The notes under the pieces were generated by a model. The model ran no database searches. It was not told the DNA's origin and saw only the letters and a program-made list of their open reading frames with translations. Below, piece by piece: positions 31,727 to 40,106 of a stretch of 64,000 nt of DNA. Each line of letters starts with the position of its first letter. Within the stretch, counting starts at the first letter, position 1. A program made the translations under genes and the position numbers. The stretch is from Rubrivivax sp. (GTDB taxonomy: Bacteria; Pseudomonadota; Gammaproteobacteria; Burkholderiales; Burkholderiaceae_C), in assembly GCA_030653385.1 (NCBI GenBank), contig JAURZM010000050.1, positions 124,001 to 188,000 on the forward strand. Reading direction: 5' to 3'.

Positions 31727-32457
31727 ACCACTCTCCCTATGACGTTCAGCTGAGCTGGGTCTTCGACCTCTTGGCTCCTGAAGTTGGAGTTGTCGCTGAC
31801 AACTCCAACGCCACCACCAATCAATCGTTGCAGCCGCTTCACCAGCAGCTCTTCGCCGTCCCGCAGCACGTAAACACCACCGCTCGCAACTTCTCGCAAA
31901 TGTAGATCGACCAGGATGGTCTCGCCATCCCACAAGGTGGGCTCCATGCTGTTGCCTGACACGTCCAGCAGGGCAAAGCCAGCGCCGGCCCTGCCGAAGT
32001 GCTCGCGCATCCAGCCGGCTTCGAAAGCAATCTCACCGATCACAGACTCGACCTGGCCGGCGGCGTCTTCCGCCAGGCTCAGCGACGCAGGAGCGGAGTA
32101 GCGCGGCACCAACACAAAGTTCACGTCTTGGCCGCCGCGGCGGAAGTGCAGCACGTCGCCATAGAGCGCCGGCTCTTCCCGGGCGGTCTGGCCAGATGCA
32201 TTACGCACCTCTTCGAAGGTCTCTTTTCGGACCGGGCCTTCACCCAGCACCAGCCAGTCCAGGCTGCACTTCTTCTGCTGCGCCGCCCGGACGCAGTGCT
32301 CCAGCGGCACAGAGCCGCGCTGCTTCCACCCCTTCACCGTCGACAGGTTCTCCAGCATGGAAAGGGCCAGCTGGGGCAGTGTTGTGACGGCGTAGATCTC
32401 CATCAGTCGCTCAACGATGGAGCGGCCGTCGGGGGTGAGGGTGGATTGAATTTGCAT
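31708..32457 (-). CDS. CI-like repressor (HTH plus S24/LexA-type peptidase)
   Basis: A 249-residue repressor. The N-terminal about 75 residues carry a phage-CI helix-turn-helix (LPQLALSMLENLSTVKGWKQ). The C-terminal S24 domain has Ser170 in GNSMEPTL and Lys207 in LLVKRL. An Ala133-Gly134 pair lies 36-37 residues before Ser170, fitting LexA spacing, so RecA-stimulated self-cleavage is plausible. This differs from the Mu c repressor and suggests SOS induction. It is divergent from the early operon and faces the operator at 32491-32517. Confidence 0.9.
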   Translation of the reverse strand: MQIQSTLTPDGRSIVERLMEIYAVTTLPQLALSMLENLSTVKGWKQRGSVPLEHCVRAAQQKKCSLDWLVLGEGPVRKETFEEVRNASGQTAREEPALYGDVLHFRRGGQDVNFVLVPRYSAPASLSLAEDAAGQVESVIGEIAFEAGWMREHFGRAGAGFALLDVSGNSMEPTLWDGETILVDLHLREVASGGVYVLRDGEELLVKRLQRLIGGGVGVVSDNSNFRSQEVEDPAQLNVIGRVVWPKVR

Positions 32458-32465
32458 CTTTCCGC

Positions 32466-32494
32466 TTGACGCGGTCTGTTTTCGTGCCTAGTAT
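32466..32494 (+). promoter_or_regulatory. Early promoter (sigma-70 type)
   Basis: TTGACG at 32466-32471 and TAGTAT at 32489-32494 are separated by exactly 17 bp. Transcription would start near 32501 and run into the Ner-like gene at 32537. This is the strongest promoter match seen in the window. Confidence 0.8.
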
Positions 32495-32517
32495 CGGCTG
32501 CAATTCACATCCGATAC
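32491..32517. promoter_or_regulatory. Operator inverted repeat at early promoter
   Basis: GTATCGG at 32491-32497 and CCGATAC at 32511-32517 form a perfect 7-bp inverted repeat with 13 nt between. It covers the -10 end and start point of the early promoter. The repressor or the Ner-like protein is the likely ligand. Confidence 0.75.
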
Positions 32518-32536
32518 CACCCCTAGCTTACCGTTT

Positions 32537-32818
32537 ATGCATCCGGCGGACATCAGCGCAGCACTAAAGAAGGTCGGCAGCAGCCAGGCCAAGGTCGCGC
32601 GCTCGCTCACCCGAGCCGACGGCGAACCCATCTCGCACGGCGCTGTGCACCTGGTGGTGTCGGGCCGCATGGCGTCGGCTCGCATCGCCCAGCGCATCAG
32701 CGAACTGACCGGCATTCCCGTGGGCCAGCTGTGGCCCGGCCGCTACCCGCAACTCGAAGAAGCGCAGGTACGGGCTTCGCGCCTGCGCCGCTCACCCCCC
32801 TCCAGGAAAGCCGCATGA
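32537..32818 (+). CDS. Ner-like DNA-binding regulator
   Basis: A 93-residue protein of the Ner/Nlp helix-turn-helix family: MHPADISAALKKVGSSQAKV, HGAVHLVVSGR, then IAQRISELTGIPVGQLWPGR. In Mu, Ner turns down early and repressor transcription. Here it is the first early gene, 36 nt after the predicted start point, with no clear ribosome-binding site. The C-terminal about 20 residues are basic. Confidence 0.88.
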   Translation: MHPADISAALKKVGSSQAKVARSLTRADGEPISHGAVHLVVSGRMASARIAQRISELTGIPVGQLWPGRYPQLEEAQVRASRLRRSPPSRKAA

Positions 32819-33066
32819 CCCCCTACAACGCCCTGGTCACTGAACTGCTGCTGGCCGCCGACAAGGCCGACGGCCGCGCCGCGCAGCTGCGCCAGCAGCA
32901 CGACGCCGGTGTGGAAATCCCCTTCGGCACGCTGGAAGACAACCGCGCCGAACTCATCGGCGACCTGCTGGAAGCCATCGACCGCGTGCAACCCGGCCTG
33001 GGCACCCGCCTGCTGAACGCCATGCACCCGCTGACCAGCGACGAAGACAGCGGGGTGCCGGCGTGA
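32815..33066 (+). CDS. Small early protein, unknown function
   Basis: An 83-residue helical, acidic protein (ALVTELLLAADKADGRAAQL, then LEDNRAELIGDLLEAIDRV). It starts at ATG 32815, preceded by AGGAAAG, and overlaps the ner-like stop (ATGA). No family is recognised. Position suggests a role in early regulation or host takeover. Confidence 0.7.
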   Translation: MTPYNALVTELLLAADKADGRAAQLRQQHDAGVEIPFGTLEDNRAELIGDLLEAIDRVQPGLGTRLLNAMHPLTSDEDSGVPA

Positions 33067-33374
33067 CCGAAGCCAAGTACATCAGCGACCAGCAGCAGCG
33101 CCTGCTGCAGCTCATCCGCACGCTGGCAGGCAACGAAATCGAAGGCCTGGCGCCGGGGCAGATTGCCAAGCTGCTGCCCTGCCTGCCCAGCCAGGTCACC
33201 CGCGACCTGGCCAACCTCAAGCACGTGGGCTGGGCCGAAGAAATCCCCACCACCGGCCGCTGGCGCCTGGGCCCGCAGATCGTGCAGATCAGCACCCGCC
33301 ACGCCACCGCCCTGGCCCGCGCCAGCCAGCGCCTGGCCGAAGTCAACAACCGCTACAGCCGCAGCGAAAGCTGA
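33063..33374 (+). CDS. Winged-helix early regulator
   Basis: A 103-residue protein with a GTG start overlapping the previous stop (GTGA). A winged-helix pattern is clear: QQRLLQLIRTLAGNEIEGL, then GQIAKLLPCLPSQVTRDLAN and a wing with TTGRWRLG. It resembles the IclR/MarR N-terminal fold. It probably binds DNA within the early region. Confidence 0.72.
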   Translation: MTEAKYISDQQQRLLQLIRTLAGNEIEGLAPGQIAKLLPCLPSQVTRDLANLKHVGWAEEIPTTGRWRLGPQIVQISTRHATALARASQRLAEVNNRYSRSES

Positions 33375-33396
33375 ACCCACAGGAGAAGTCGCAGCC

Positions 33397-34317
33397 ATGC
33401 CCCGCAAGCCCAGCCCCACACCAGAAGCACCCACAGACGTGCTCGACAACACGGCACTCACCGGCGACGCCGCGGCCCTGACCGAGCTGTCAGCCCGCAG
33501 CAAAGAGGTCTCCGAGCGCTTCGGCGACGGCTCGCCCTACGAGCGCAGCCGCATCGTGAACGAGGCTCGCTTCTACATGGGGCAGAGCGCCGAGGCCATG
33601 CTGGAGCTGGGCAAGCGGCTCATTCAGCTGAAGGAGAACGAACCCCACGGTGAGTTCTGCGAAATCGTGACCGAGCGCCTGGGCATCAGCCCGCGCAGCG
33701 CCCAGCTGATGATGGCCGCGTCCGTCAAGTACCTGTCACCCGCCCTGGCGGCAAAAGCGCAAACGCTTTCGCTTTTGGGCAAGGCGAAGCTCTTTGACCT
33801 GATGTCCGAGACTGACGGCGACATCGCCCAGCTCACCGCCGGCGGCACGCTGGCCGGCAAGACGCTCGACGAGATCGAGACGATGACATCACGGCAGCTG
33901 AAAGCCGCCCTGACCGACGCCCGCAAGAGCCTGGCCGCCAAGGACAAGGTCATCCAGTCCAAGAGCGCCAAGGTGGACAAGCTCGAAGAAGAGCTGGCCG
34001 GCCGCGACGCCGCCCCGCTGGACGAAGTGGAAGAGCAGCAGCTCACCGACCTGCGCACCGCCACGCTGGACGCTGAAACCGCCCTGCAGCGCGTGCTGGT
34101 GCTGGTGGACGACGTGATGGGCATGCCAGCCACCGAAGCCACCAGCGTGGCCGCCCGCCACAGCCTGGACTACCTGGTGCAGCGCGTGGTGGACGGCTGC
34201 CTGGCGCGCGGCATCACGGTTGACCTGGCCGACCGCGTGTCGCCCATCTGGGCCAAGCCGCTGGAAGACGCCGCGGCGGCCAACGCCGAAGGGCGCGGCA
34301 AGGGCCGCCGCAAGTAA
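33397..34317 (+). CDS. DUF3102-type early protein
   Basis: A 306-residue protein starting at ATG 33397 after AGGAGAAG. Residues about 40-140 match the DUF3102 pattern (ARFYMGQSAEAMLELGKRLI, NEPHGEFCEIVTERLGISP). A long coiled coil follows (about 170-215) and the end is basic (GRGKGRRK). The family occurs upstream of transposase genes in B3-type phages, and its function is not established. The KfrA-like or ParB-adjacent look of the coiled coil suggests DNA association. Confidence 0.78.
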   Translation: MPRKPSPTPEAPTDVLDNTALTGDAAALTELSARSKEVSERFGDGSPYERSRIVNEARFYMGQSAEAMLELGKRLIQLKENEPHGEFCEIVTERLGISPRSAQLMMAASVKYLSPALAAKAQTLSLLGKAKLFDLMSETDGDIAQLTAGGTLAGKTLDEIETMTSRQLKAALTDARKSLAAKDKVIQSKSAKVDKLEEELAGRDAAPLDEVEEQQLTDLRTATLDAETALQRVLVLVDDVMGMPATEATSVAARHSLDYLVQRVVDGCLARGITVDLADRVSPIWAKPLEDAAAANAEGRGKGRRK

Positions 34318-34360
34318 GCACCAAGCCCACGCCAAGCAGACGCCACCCCAAGCCCACCCA

Positions 34361-36148
34361 ATGCTCACAGCCACAGAACACGACATCCTGGGCCGCGCAC
34401 GCGAAGAACTGCTGCGCGCGCCGCGGGGCCACCGCGCGCCCATCGTGGAGCGTGCGGCGCAGGCCCTGGGGTGCAGCGTGCCCACCGCCTACCGCAAGCT
34501 CAGCAGCGCCGGCTTCAGCACCCAGCGCAAGCGCCGGTCAGACGCGCGCAGCAGCGTGCTCAGCGAAAACGAACTGGTGCTGGTGGCCGGCGTGCTGCGC
34601 GCCAGCCTCAACAAGAAGGGCCAGCGCATGCCCGTGCGCACGGCGCTGGACATGCTGCAGGCCAGCGGCCGGCTGGCCACCGCCGTGCACGAAAGCACCG
34701 TCAGCCGCCAGCTCTACGCCCGCCAGCTGCACCCCGAGCAGATGGCCTTGCCCGAACCCAACATGGTGATGCGCAGCCTGCACCCCAACCACGTGTGGCA
34801 ATGCGACAGCACCACCGGCGCCTACTACTACCTGCCGGGTGGCCGCCTGCGCTGGATGCCTGAAGACCAGTTCTACAAGAACAAGGTGGCCAACCTGGTG
34901 AAGGCCAGCTCGGACCTGCTGACCCGCTACGCGGTGGCCGACCACTACAGCCACGCGCTGAAGTTCCGCTACTACCTGGGCGGCGAGTCGGCCGAGAACC
35001 TGCTGGACTTTCTGACCTGGGCCATGTGCCAGCAGCCCGGCAACCCGTTCCACGGCGTGCCGCGCCTGCTGGTCATGGACCCAGGCGCCGCCAACAAGGG
35101 CCATCTGCTGCGCGCCTTCTGCCAGCGCGTGGGCATAGAGGCCATGTGGCACGCCCCCGGTGCAGCCCGTGTCACCGGCAGCGTGGAAAAGGCGCACGAC
35201 CTGGCGCGCATGCACTTCGAGACGCGCTTCCGCTTCCGCGACCCGGCCGACGTGACGCTGGACAAGCTGAACGCCGACATCGAGAGCTGGAGCGTGGCCT
35301 ACTGTTCGCACAACGTGCACAGCCGCCACGAGCAAATGCGCTTCGGCTGCTGGATGACCATCACCGCCGAACAGCTGCGCGTGCCGGCCAGCCTGGAAGC
35401 GTTGCGCGAAGCCGCGGTACGCGAACCCGAAGAGCGCCGCGTCAGCAACAGCAAGCGCATCACCTTTGGCAGCCCCAGCCGCACCTACCTGCTCAACCTG
35501 GTGCCCGGCGTGGCCGCGGGCCTGAAGGTCACCGTGCAGAGCAACCCCTTCCGCGCCCCGGCGGTGGACGTGCTCTTCACCAACCCCGACACCGGCGAGC
35601 AGAGCTGGCACGTGGTGGAACCCGAGGCCACTGACGCAGGCGGCTTTCCGGTGGACGCGCCGGTGTGGGGCGAACAGATGCAGCGCGCCGGCTTCAGCGA
35701 CGTGGACCGCAACCGCAACGCCATCACCCGCGCCGCCTACAAGGTGGGCGACGAACTGCCCACAGTGGAACAGGCCGACGCCGCGCGCAAGGCGCACGCC
35801 GCCGCCTACGCCGGCACGGTGGATTCGATGGCCGACGTGAAGGCCACGCCCGTGCCCAGCTTCCTGCCGCGCCGGTCTACGCCGCTTGAACTGCCGCAGC
35901 GCCAGGTGGTGGCCCGCCGCCTGACGGTGGTGGAAGCCTGCAAGCAGCTGATGGTGCTGCTGGGCGACCGCTACAGCCCGCAGGTGTACGCGCACGTGCA
36001 CGCCACCTATGCCGACCCAGCCGACCCTGGCGTGCCTGAAGACCAGCTGCAGGCCATCAGCGCGCTGTTCACCCCGGCACAGCCTGTTGTTGACAACAGC
36101 TTCACCGGCCTGCGTGCCGTGGGTGGCGCACGCGGGGGGCAGTCATGA
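34361..36148 (+). CDS. Transposase A (MuA-like DDE recombinase)
   Basis: A 595-residue transposase. The N-terminus has a helix-turn-helix (AAQALGCSVPTAYRKLSSAG). The RNase-H/rve core has Asp149 in VWQCDST, Asp240 in LLVMDPGAA and Glu276 in GSVEKAHD, so the D,D-35-E set is intact. A C-terminal region for B contact follows. It catalyses strand transfer for integration and replicative transposition. Its stop overlaps the B gene (ATGA). Confidence 0.95.
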   Translation: MLTATEHDILGRAREELLRAPRGHRAPIVERAAQALGCSVPTAYRKLSSAGFSTQRKRRSDARSSVLSENELVLVAGVLRASLNKKGQRMPVRTALDMLQASGRLATAVHESTVSRQLYARQLHPEQMALPEPNMVMRSLHPNHVWQCDSTTGAYYYLPGGRLRWMPEDQFYKNKVANLVKASSDLLTRYAVADHYSHALKFRYYLGGESAENLLDFLTWAMCQQPGNPFHGVPRLLVMDPGAANKGHLLRAFCQRVGIEAMWHAPGAARVTGSVEKAHDLARMHFETRFRFRDPADVTLDKLNADIESWSVAYCSHNVHSRHEQMRFGCWMTITAEQLRVPASLEALREAAVREPEERRVSNSKRITFGSPSRTYLLNLVPGVAAGLKVTVQSNPFRAPAVDVLFTNPDTGEQSWHVVEPEATDAGGFPVDAPVWGEQMQRAGFSDVDRNRNAITRAAYKVGDELPTVEQADAARKAHAAAYAGTVDSMADVKATPVPSFLPRRSTPLELPQRQVVARRLTVVEACKQLMVLLGDRYSPQVYAHVHATYADPADPGVPEDQLQAISALFTPAQPVVDNSFTGLRAVGGARGGQS

Positions 36149-37455
36149 GCCGGCGCCTTGATTCGCTGCGTCGCGCCGGGCCCAGCTACGACCCCGCCAC
36201 CCCACCGCCCAACACCAAGCTCACCCTTGGCGTGGTGGCTTCGCGCGTGGGCGTCAGCGTGACGGTGATGGCCGAACACACCGGCATCAGCCGCACGGCC
36301 ATCGCCAACCTGCTCAGCAACAACTGGCCGGTGCACACCCCGCGTGAAGAGCTGACTGCCAAGTTGCTGGCCCTGATGGAAGAGCGCGGCGCCACCGACA
36401 CCGAACTGGCCACGCTGTTCCATGCCTTCGGCCGCCAGACCGGCACCGCCGGCAAGGCGCAGCCACGCGGCCCCGATGAACGCGCCCCCCAGGCGCCCAC
36501 CACCCCCAGCCGCAACCCCAACGGCACCAACCCAGAGGACAACGACATGCTGCCGCTCAAAGCCGTGCTGACGCCCAAGGCGCGCAAGCACTTCGCCATC
36601 TTCCGCAACCCCTTCGACGGCCCGGTCAACAGCGAAGAGCAGATGTACCTGGGCGATGACTTCGTCTATGTGCGCGAAAGCGCCTGGCAGTGCGCCCAGA
36701 CCAGCGGCTTTGTGGCCGTGGTGGGCGAAAGCGGTGCCGGCAAGACCACCGTTCTGGAAGACATGGAGGCGCGCCTTCAGGCCAACAGTGATCGCATCAT
36801 CCTCATCAAGCCCAGCGTGGTGGGCATGGAGCAAGACGACAACAAGGGCAAGACGCTCAAGAGCGCCGACGTGATGCACGCCATCGTCGCGCGGCTGCAG
36901 CCAGACCGGCCCGTTCCCCAGACCGACCGCGCGCGCAGCGACCGCGCCAAGAAGCTGCTGATCGCCAGCGCCGCGATGGGCAACGCTCACCTGGTGGTGA
37001 TCGAAGAAGCGCATTGCATGCCCGACGCCACGCTGAAGCACCTCAAGCGCATGAACGAGCTGCGCGACGGCCGGCGCAGCTTGTTGGGCATCTTGCTGCT
37101 GGGCCAGCCCGAGCTGAAGCGCCGCCTGGCCGACGGCCTGCGTGACGGCACGCTGCGCGAAGTGGCGCAGCGATGCGAGGTGGTGGAGCTGCTGCCGCTG
37201 GACGGCTGCATCAAGCCCTACCTTGAACGCCGCGCCAGCGCCGCCGGCGTGCCGCTGGCGCGCATCGTTGACGAAGACGGCATCCAGGCCCTGCGCGACC
37301 GCCTGACGCGCGGCACCGGCCGCGCCGCGGTGAGCATGTGCTACCCGCTGGCGGTGAGCAACCTGCTGGTGATGGCCATGAACGACGCGGCCGACGTGGG
37401 GTCACCCACCGTCACCGCCGACATCGTGCGCGACTGCGGCCGGAGGGCAGCATGA
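36145..37455 (+). CDS. Transposition protein B (MuB-like AAA+ ATPase)
   Basis: A 436-residue protein. An N-terminal helix-turn-helix (SRVGVSVTVMAEHTGISRTA) precedes a Pro/Asn-rich linker. The AAA+ part has Walker A GESGAGKTT (194-202) and Walker B HLVVIEEAH (282-290). It coats target DNA, activates transposase A and gives target immunity, by analogy with MuB. A and B genes overlap by 4 nt and are co-translated. Confidence 0.94.
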   Translation: MSRRLDSLRRAGPSYDPATPPPNTKLTLGVVASRVGVSVTVMAEHTGISRTAIANLLSNNWPVHTPREELTAKLLALMEERGATDTELATLFHAFGRQTGTAGKAQPRGPDERAPQAPTTPSRNPNGTNPEDNDMLPLKAVLTPKARKHFAIFRNPFDGPVNSEEQMYLGDDFVYVRESAWQCAQTSGFVAVVGESGAGKTTVLEDMEARLQANSDRIILIKPSVVGMEQDDNKGKTLKSADVMHAIVARLQPDRPVPQTDRARSDRAKKLLIASAAMGNAHLVVIEEAHCMPDATLKHLKRMNELRDGRRSLLGILLLGQPELKRRLADGLRDGTLREVAQRCEVVELLPLDGCIKPYLERRASAAGVPLARIVDEDGIQALRDRLTRGTGRAAVSMCYPLAVSNLLVMAMNDAADVGSPTVTADIVRDCGRRAA

Positions 37456-37739
37456 AGCCCATCCCCACCAAGCGCTTCAATTGGCCGGCCTGGCTGTGGC
37501 CCACCAACGCGGTGGCGGCCGTCATCGCGCTGTACGGCCTGGTGGCTCACCTGGACAACCTGGACGACATCGAGCGTGCAAACCGCGCCAGTGAACTGGC
37601 CCAGGCCCGCTACGACGCCTTCCACGAAGGCCGCCAGGCGGGCGAAGCCAAGATGATCGACACGGCCCGCGCGGCCTGGCAGGCGGCCATCACCGAAGGT
37701 GAGTTTCGCTGCGCGCAGGGAAAGCAGGTGCGGCAATGA
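37452..37739 (+). CDS. Small single-pass membrane protein, early region
   Basis: A 95-residue protein starting at ATG 37452 inside the end of the B gene. One membrane helix (AVAAVIALYGLVAHL) is followed by an acidic, helical part and a final Cys-containing end. No family is recognised. The location just after A/B is where other B3-type phages carry small proteins of unknown role. Confidence 0.68.
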   Translation: MKPIPTKRFNWPAWLWPTNAVAAVIALYGLVAHLDNLDDIERANRASELAQARYDAFHEGRQAGEAKMIDTARAAWQAAITEGEFRCAQGKQVRQ

Positions 37740-38122
37740 GCGGGTTCATGCACCCCCACGTGAGGCTGATCTACCGCGCCGTGCGCGACGCAGGCGAGCG
37801 TGGTCTGTTCCTGGAACAGATAGCCGAAGCACTGTGCGCCGACCGCGATTCGCACAGCCTTCAGACCCGCCTGGTGTCCATGCAGAAGCGCCAGTACATC
37901 ACGCGCATTGGCGACCGCCACGCCGTGCGCTGGGTCGGTGGGTTGCGCGTACCTGATGGCGAGCTGGACGAGATTGGCGCCGGCCAGCAGTGCGGCGAAA
38001 GTGCCCTGACCCAGCCCTTTGCCGCCTTGCAAAGCGACCGCTTCTGCCACGCCATGAACGGCGTGCCGAACTCGGTGTGGGACATGGCGCACCGCATGTC
38101 TCAGGTGAGGCCCCAGCCATGA
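37736..38122 (+). CDS. Winged-helix protein, early region
   Basis: A 128-residue protein (ATG overlapping the previous stop). Its first 75 residues form a winged helix: HVRLIYRAVRDAGERGLFLEQIAEALC..., then RLVSMQKRQYITRIGDRHAVRW. The rest is poorly conserved-looking. It may regulate transcription of phage or host genes. Confidence 0.68.
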   Translation: MSGFMHPHVRLIYRAVRDAGERGLFLEQIAEALCADRDSHSLQTRLVSMQKRQYITRIGDRHAVRWVGGLRVPDGELDEIGAGQQCGESALTQPFAALQSDRFCHAMNGVPNSVWDMAHRMSQVRPQP

Positions 38123-38340
38123 CCAGCTTTTCCATTACCGCCCTGGTGCTGATCTACCTGGAAGGCCGCACGGGCCACCAGGTGGGCGTGCGCGAACTGG
38201 CCGACCACCTGTGCGTGGCCGACCCCGAGATCGAAGCCGCACTCGACTCGCTTGAAGTGAGCCACGGCGTGCGCGTGCAGCGCATCGCCGGCCTGGCCGT
38301 CAGCGGTTGCCGCCTGCCGCAGCCCACCCAAGACCGCTGA
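38119..38340 (+). CDS. Small winged-helix-like protein
   Basis: A 73-residue protein (MTSFSITALVLIYLEGRTGH). It has a short winged-helix outline: VGVRELADHLCVADPEIEAALDSLE. Its start overlaps the previous stop by 4 nt. It is the third small helix-turn-helix-type product in the early operon. Confidence 0.65.
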   Translation: MTSFSITALVLIYLEGRTGHQVGVRELADHLCVADPEIEAALDSLEVSHGVRVQRIAGLAVSGCRLPQPTQDR

Positions 38341-38355
38341 ACCGCGACCACCACC

Positions 38356-39012
38356 ATGCGCATGTGCTGCCCCGCCTGTCACGCCGAGCTGAGCCTGGAA
38401 GTCATCCTCAGCCACGAAGCCGCGCGCCAGGCCGTGGCGCGGCTGGCCGCCGTCAGCCTGCCTTTCGGCGCGCTGACGCTGCGCTACATGGCCCTGTTCA
38501 GGCCCGAGAAACGCGGCCTGAGCATCGAACGCATGGTGCGGCTCATCGACGAGCTGCTGCCCGACATCGAGCGCCGCGCCATCACCCGCAAGGGCCGCGA
38601 CTGGGATGCCCCGGTCGAAGCCTGGCGCGCTGCGATCGAAGTGGTGCTGAACAAGCGCGACAAGGCCACGCTGACCCTGCCACTCACCAGCCACGGCCTG
38701 CTGTACGAAGTGCTGGCCGGCCTGGCTGAAAAGGTGGAAGCACGCGCCGAGGCCGACCAGGAACAGCAGCGCAGGCAGCGCCGCACCACGGGAGCCGACA
38801 CCGGCCCGCGCGACCTGTCCGACGTGGCGCACGACCTGGGCACCGCAAGCGCCGGCGCGGCCGTGGTGCCAGCGATCGCGCCGCCGCGGCCAGGGTACGC
38901 AGGCCCCAGCCGTGCGGCGCGTGAGAAACGCGCCGAGATCGAAGCCGCGCTGCGCCGCCACCAGGCCGGCGCGGGCAGCAGCGAAGACCCGCCCCAAGGA
39001 GCCACCGCATGA
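38356..39012 (+). CDS. Zinc-ribbon early protein, unknown function
   Basis: A 218-residue protein starting MRMCCPACHAEL, a CxxC zinc-ribbon beginning. A helical domain follows (LRYMALFRPEKRGLSIERMVRLIDELL) and then a charged, Ala/Arg/Gln-rich tail. Proteins of this outline occur between B and Gam in B3-like phages; I know of no assigned role. DNA or RNA binding is likely from composition. Confidence 0.7.
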   Translation: MRMCCPACHAELSLEVILSHEAARQAVARLAAVSLPFGALTLRYMALFRPEKRGLSIERMVRLIDELLPDIERRAITRKGRDWDAPVEAWRAAIEVVLNKRDKATLTLPLTSHGLLYEVLAGLAEKVEARAEADQEQQRRQRRTTGADTGPRDLSDVAHDLGTASAGAAVVPAIAPPRPGYAGPSRAAREKRAEIEAALRRHQAGAGSSEDPPQGATA

Positions 39013-39329
39013 CCACCACCACAGCCTTGCTCAACGCCCTGGCGGCCCACCAGGGCGCCGCCAGCGGCATCAGCGGCGACCGCCTGGCGCAGCAGCTGGG
39101 CATGTCGCCACGGCAGCTGCGCAAGCACATCAGCCAGGCGCGGGAAGACGGCATCGCCATCTGCGGCCACCCCAGCTCGGGCTACTTCATGCCCACCACG
39201 CCCGAAGAGCTGGAAGAGAGCTGCGACTTCCTGAAGCACCGAGCCATGCACAGCCTGCGCACGCTGAGCCAGATGAAGAAGGTGGCCCTGCCCATCCTGC
39301 TGGGGCAGCTGCTGCTGAACCAGGCCTGA
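39009..39329 (+). CDS. Helix-turn-helix early protein
   Basis: A 106-residue protein. Its first 70 residues hold a helix-turn-helix of biotin-repressor style: GISGDRLAQQLGMSPRQLRKHISQAREDGI followed by a wing-like CGHPSSGYFM. The C-terminal part is helical and hydrophobic at the end. It overlaps the previous stop (ATGA) and precedes gam by 27 nt. Confidence 0.72.
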   Translation: MTTTTALLNALAAHQGAASGISGDRLAQQLGMSPRQLRKHISQAREDGIAICGHPSSGYFMPTTPEELEESCDFLKHRAMHSLRTLSQMKKVALPILLGQLLLNQA

Positions 39330-39356
39330 CCACACACCCATCCACTGGAGCCCACG

Positions 39357-39887
39357 ATGACCACCCAGATCGAAACCATCGAAAACGCCGCGCGCGCCTA
39401 CGCCGCGGCCCGCGGCAAGCTGGCCGAGAAAGTGACCCAGCTGCAGGAAGGCCTGGACAACCTGCGCCGCAACAACCTGCCCGCCATCAAGCGCAACCTG
39501 GCCCGGGCTGCCGAGGCCGAAAGCGAACTGCGCGCGCTGGTGGAACAGCACCCAGACCTGTTCCAGAAGCCGCGCACCCTGGTGCTGCACGGCATTCGCG
39601 TGGGCTTCGAGAAGGGCAAGGGCGCCATCAGCTTCGAAGACGCCGACCAGGTGGTCAAGCTGGTGAAGAAGAAGCTGCCCGAGCTGCTGGACCAGCTGGT
39701 CAAGACCGAAGAGAAGCCGCTGAAGGGCGGCTTGAAGCAGCTGACCGTGGCGCAGCTGAAAAGCGTGGGCTGCACGGTTGAAGAAACCGGCGACCAGGTG
39801 GTGGTGCGCGCCGTCGACAGCGACGTGGACAAGCTGGTGAAGGCGCTGCTGAAGGGCGCCGAGGAAGAAGCAGCAGAGCAGCAGTGA
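39357..39887 (+). CDS. gam: Host-nuclease inhibitor Gam
   Basis: A 176-residue Mu-Gam-family protein. It has the coiled-coil arm (ARAYAAARGKLAEKVTQLQ) and the beta motif GIRVGFEKGKGAISFEDADQVV typical of Gam. Mu Gam is a Ku-like protein that binds double-strand ends and protects DNA from RecBCD. The end is acidic and Ala/Glu-rich. Confidence 0.92.
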   Translation: MTTQIETIENAARAYAAARGKLAEKVTQLQEGLDNLRRNNLPAIKRNLARAAEAESELRALVEQHPDLFQKPRTLVLHGIRVGFEKGKGAISFEDADQVVKLVKKKLPELLDQLVKTEEKPLKGGLKQLTVAQLKSVGCTVEETGDQVVVRAVDSDVDKLVKALLKGAEEEAAEQQ

Positions 39888-40056
39888 GCAGGACGCGCAG
39901 CCGGCGCCTTGGGGCGCGTAGCCGGCCGGGTTGTATGCGGCGTGTGGACCCACCAGAAAGTAACTGCCGCAGCGTGTGAGCGGGTTCCCCCGGGTCAGCG
40001 ACGCCCGATGGAACCGATAGGTGGGTGATCCACCACCTGCGGCACACGCCGCTTCA

Positions 40057-40077
40057 GCCGGTGTGCGCAACACCGGC
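40057..40077 (+). other. Hairpin in the 219-nt gap after gam
   Basis: GCCGGTGT (40057-40064) and ACACCGGC (40070-40077) pair perfectly around a 5-nt loop, about 30 nt before the next start. The gap 39888-40106 holds no gene I can support and also has a weaker GGTGG/CCACC pair near 40020. No T-tract follows, so attenuation or a protein site is more likely than termination. Confidence 0.55.
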
Positions 40078-40106
40078 ACCTTTCACCCAGCACAGGAGAT
40101 CGTTCC

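Noticed and set aside
32458..32536. Promoter for the repressor on the minus strand
   Set aside because: A GATACT -10-like box is present, but no acceptable -35 sequence stands at the right distance, so I did not annotate it.
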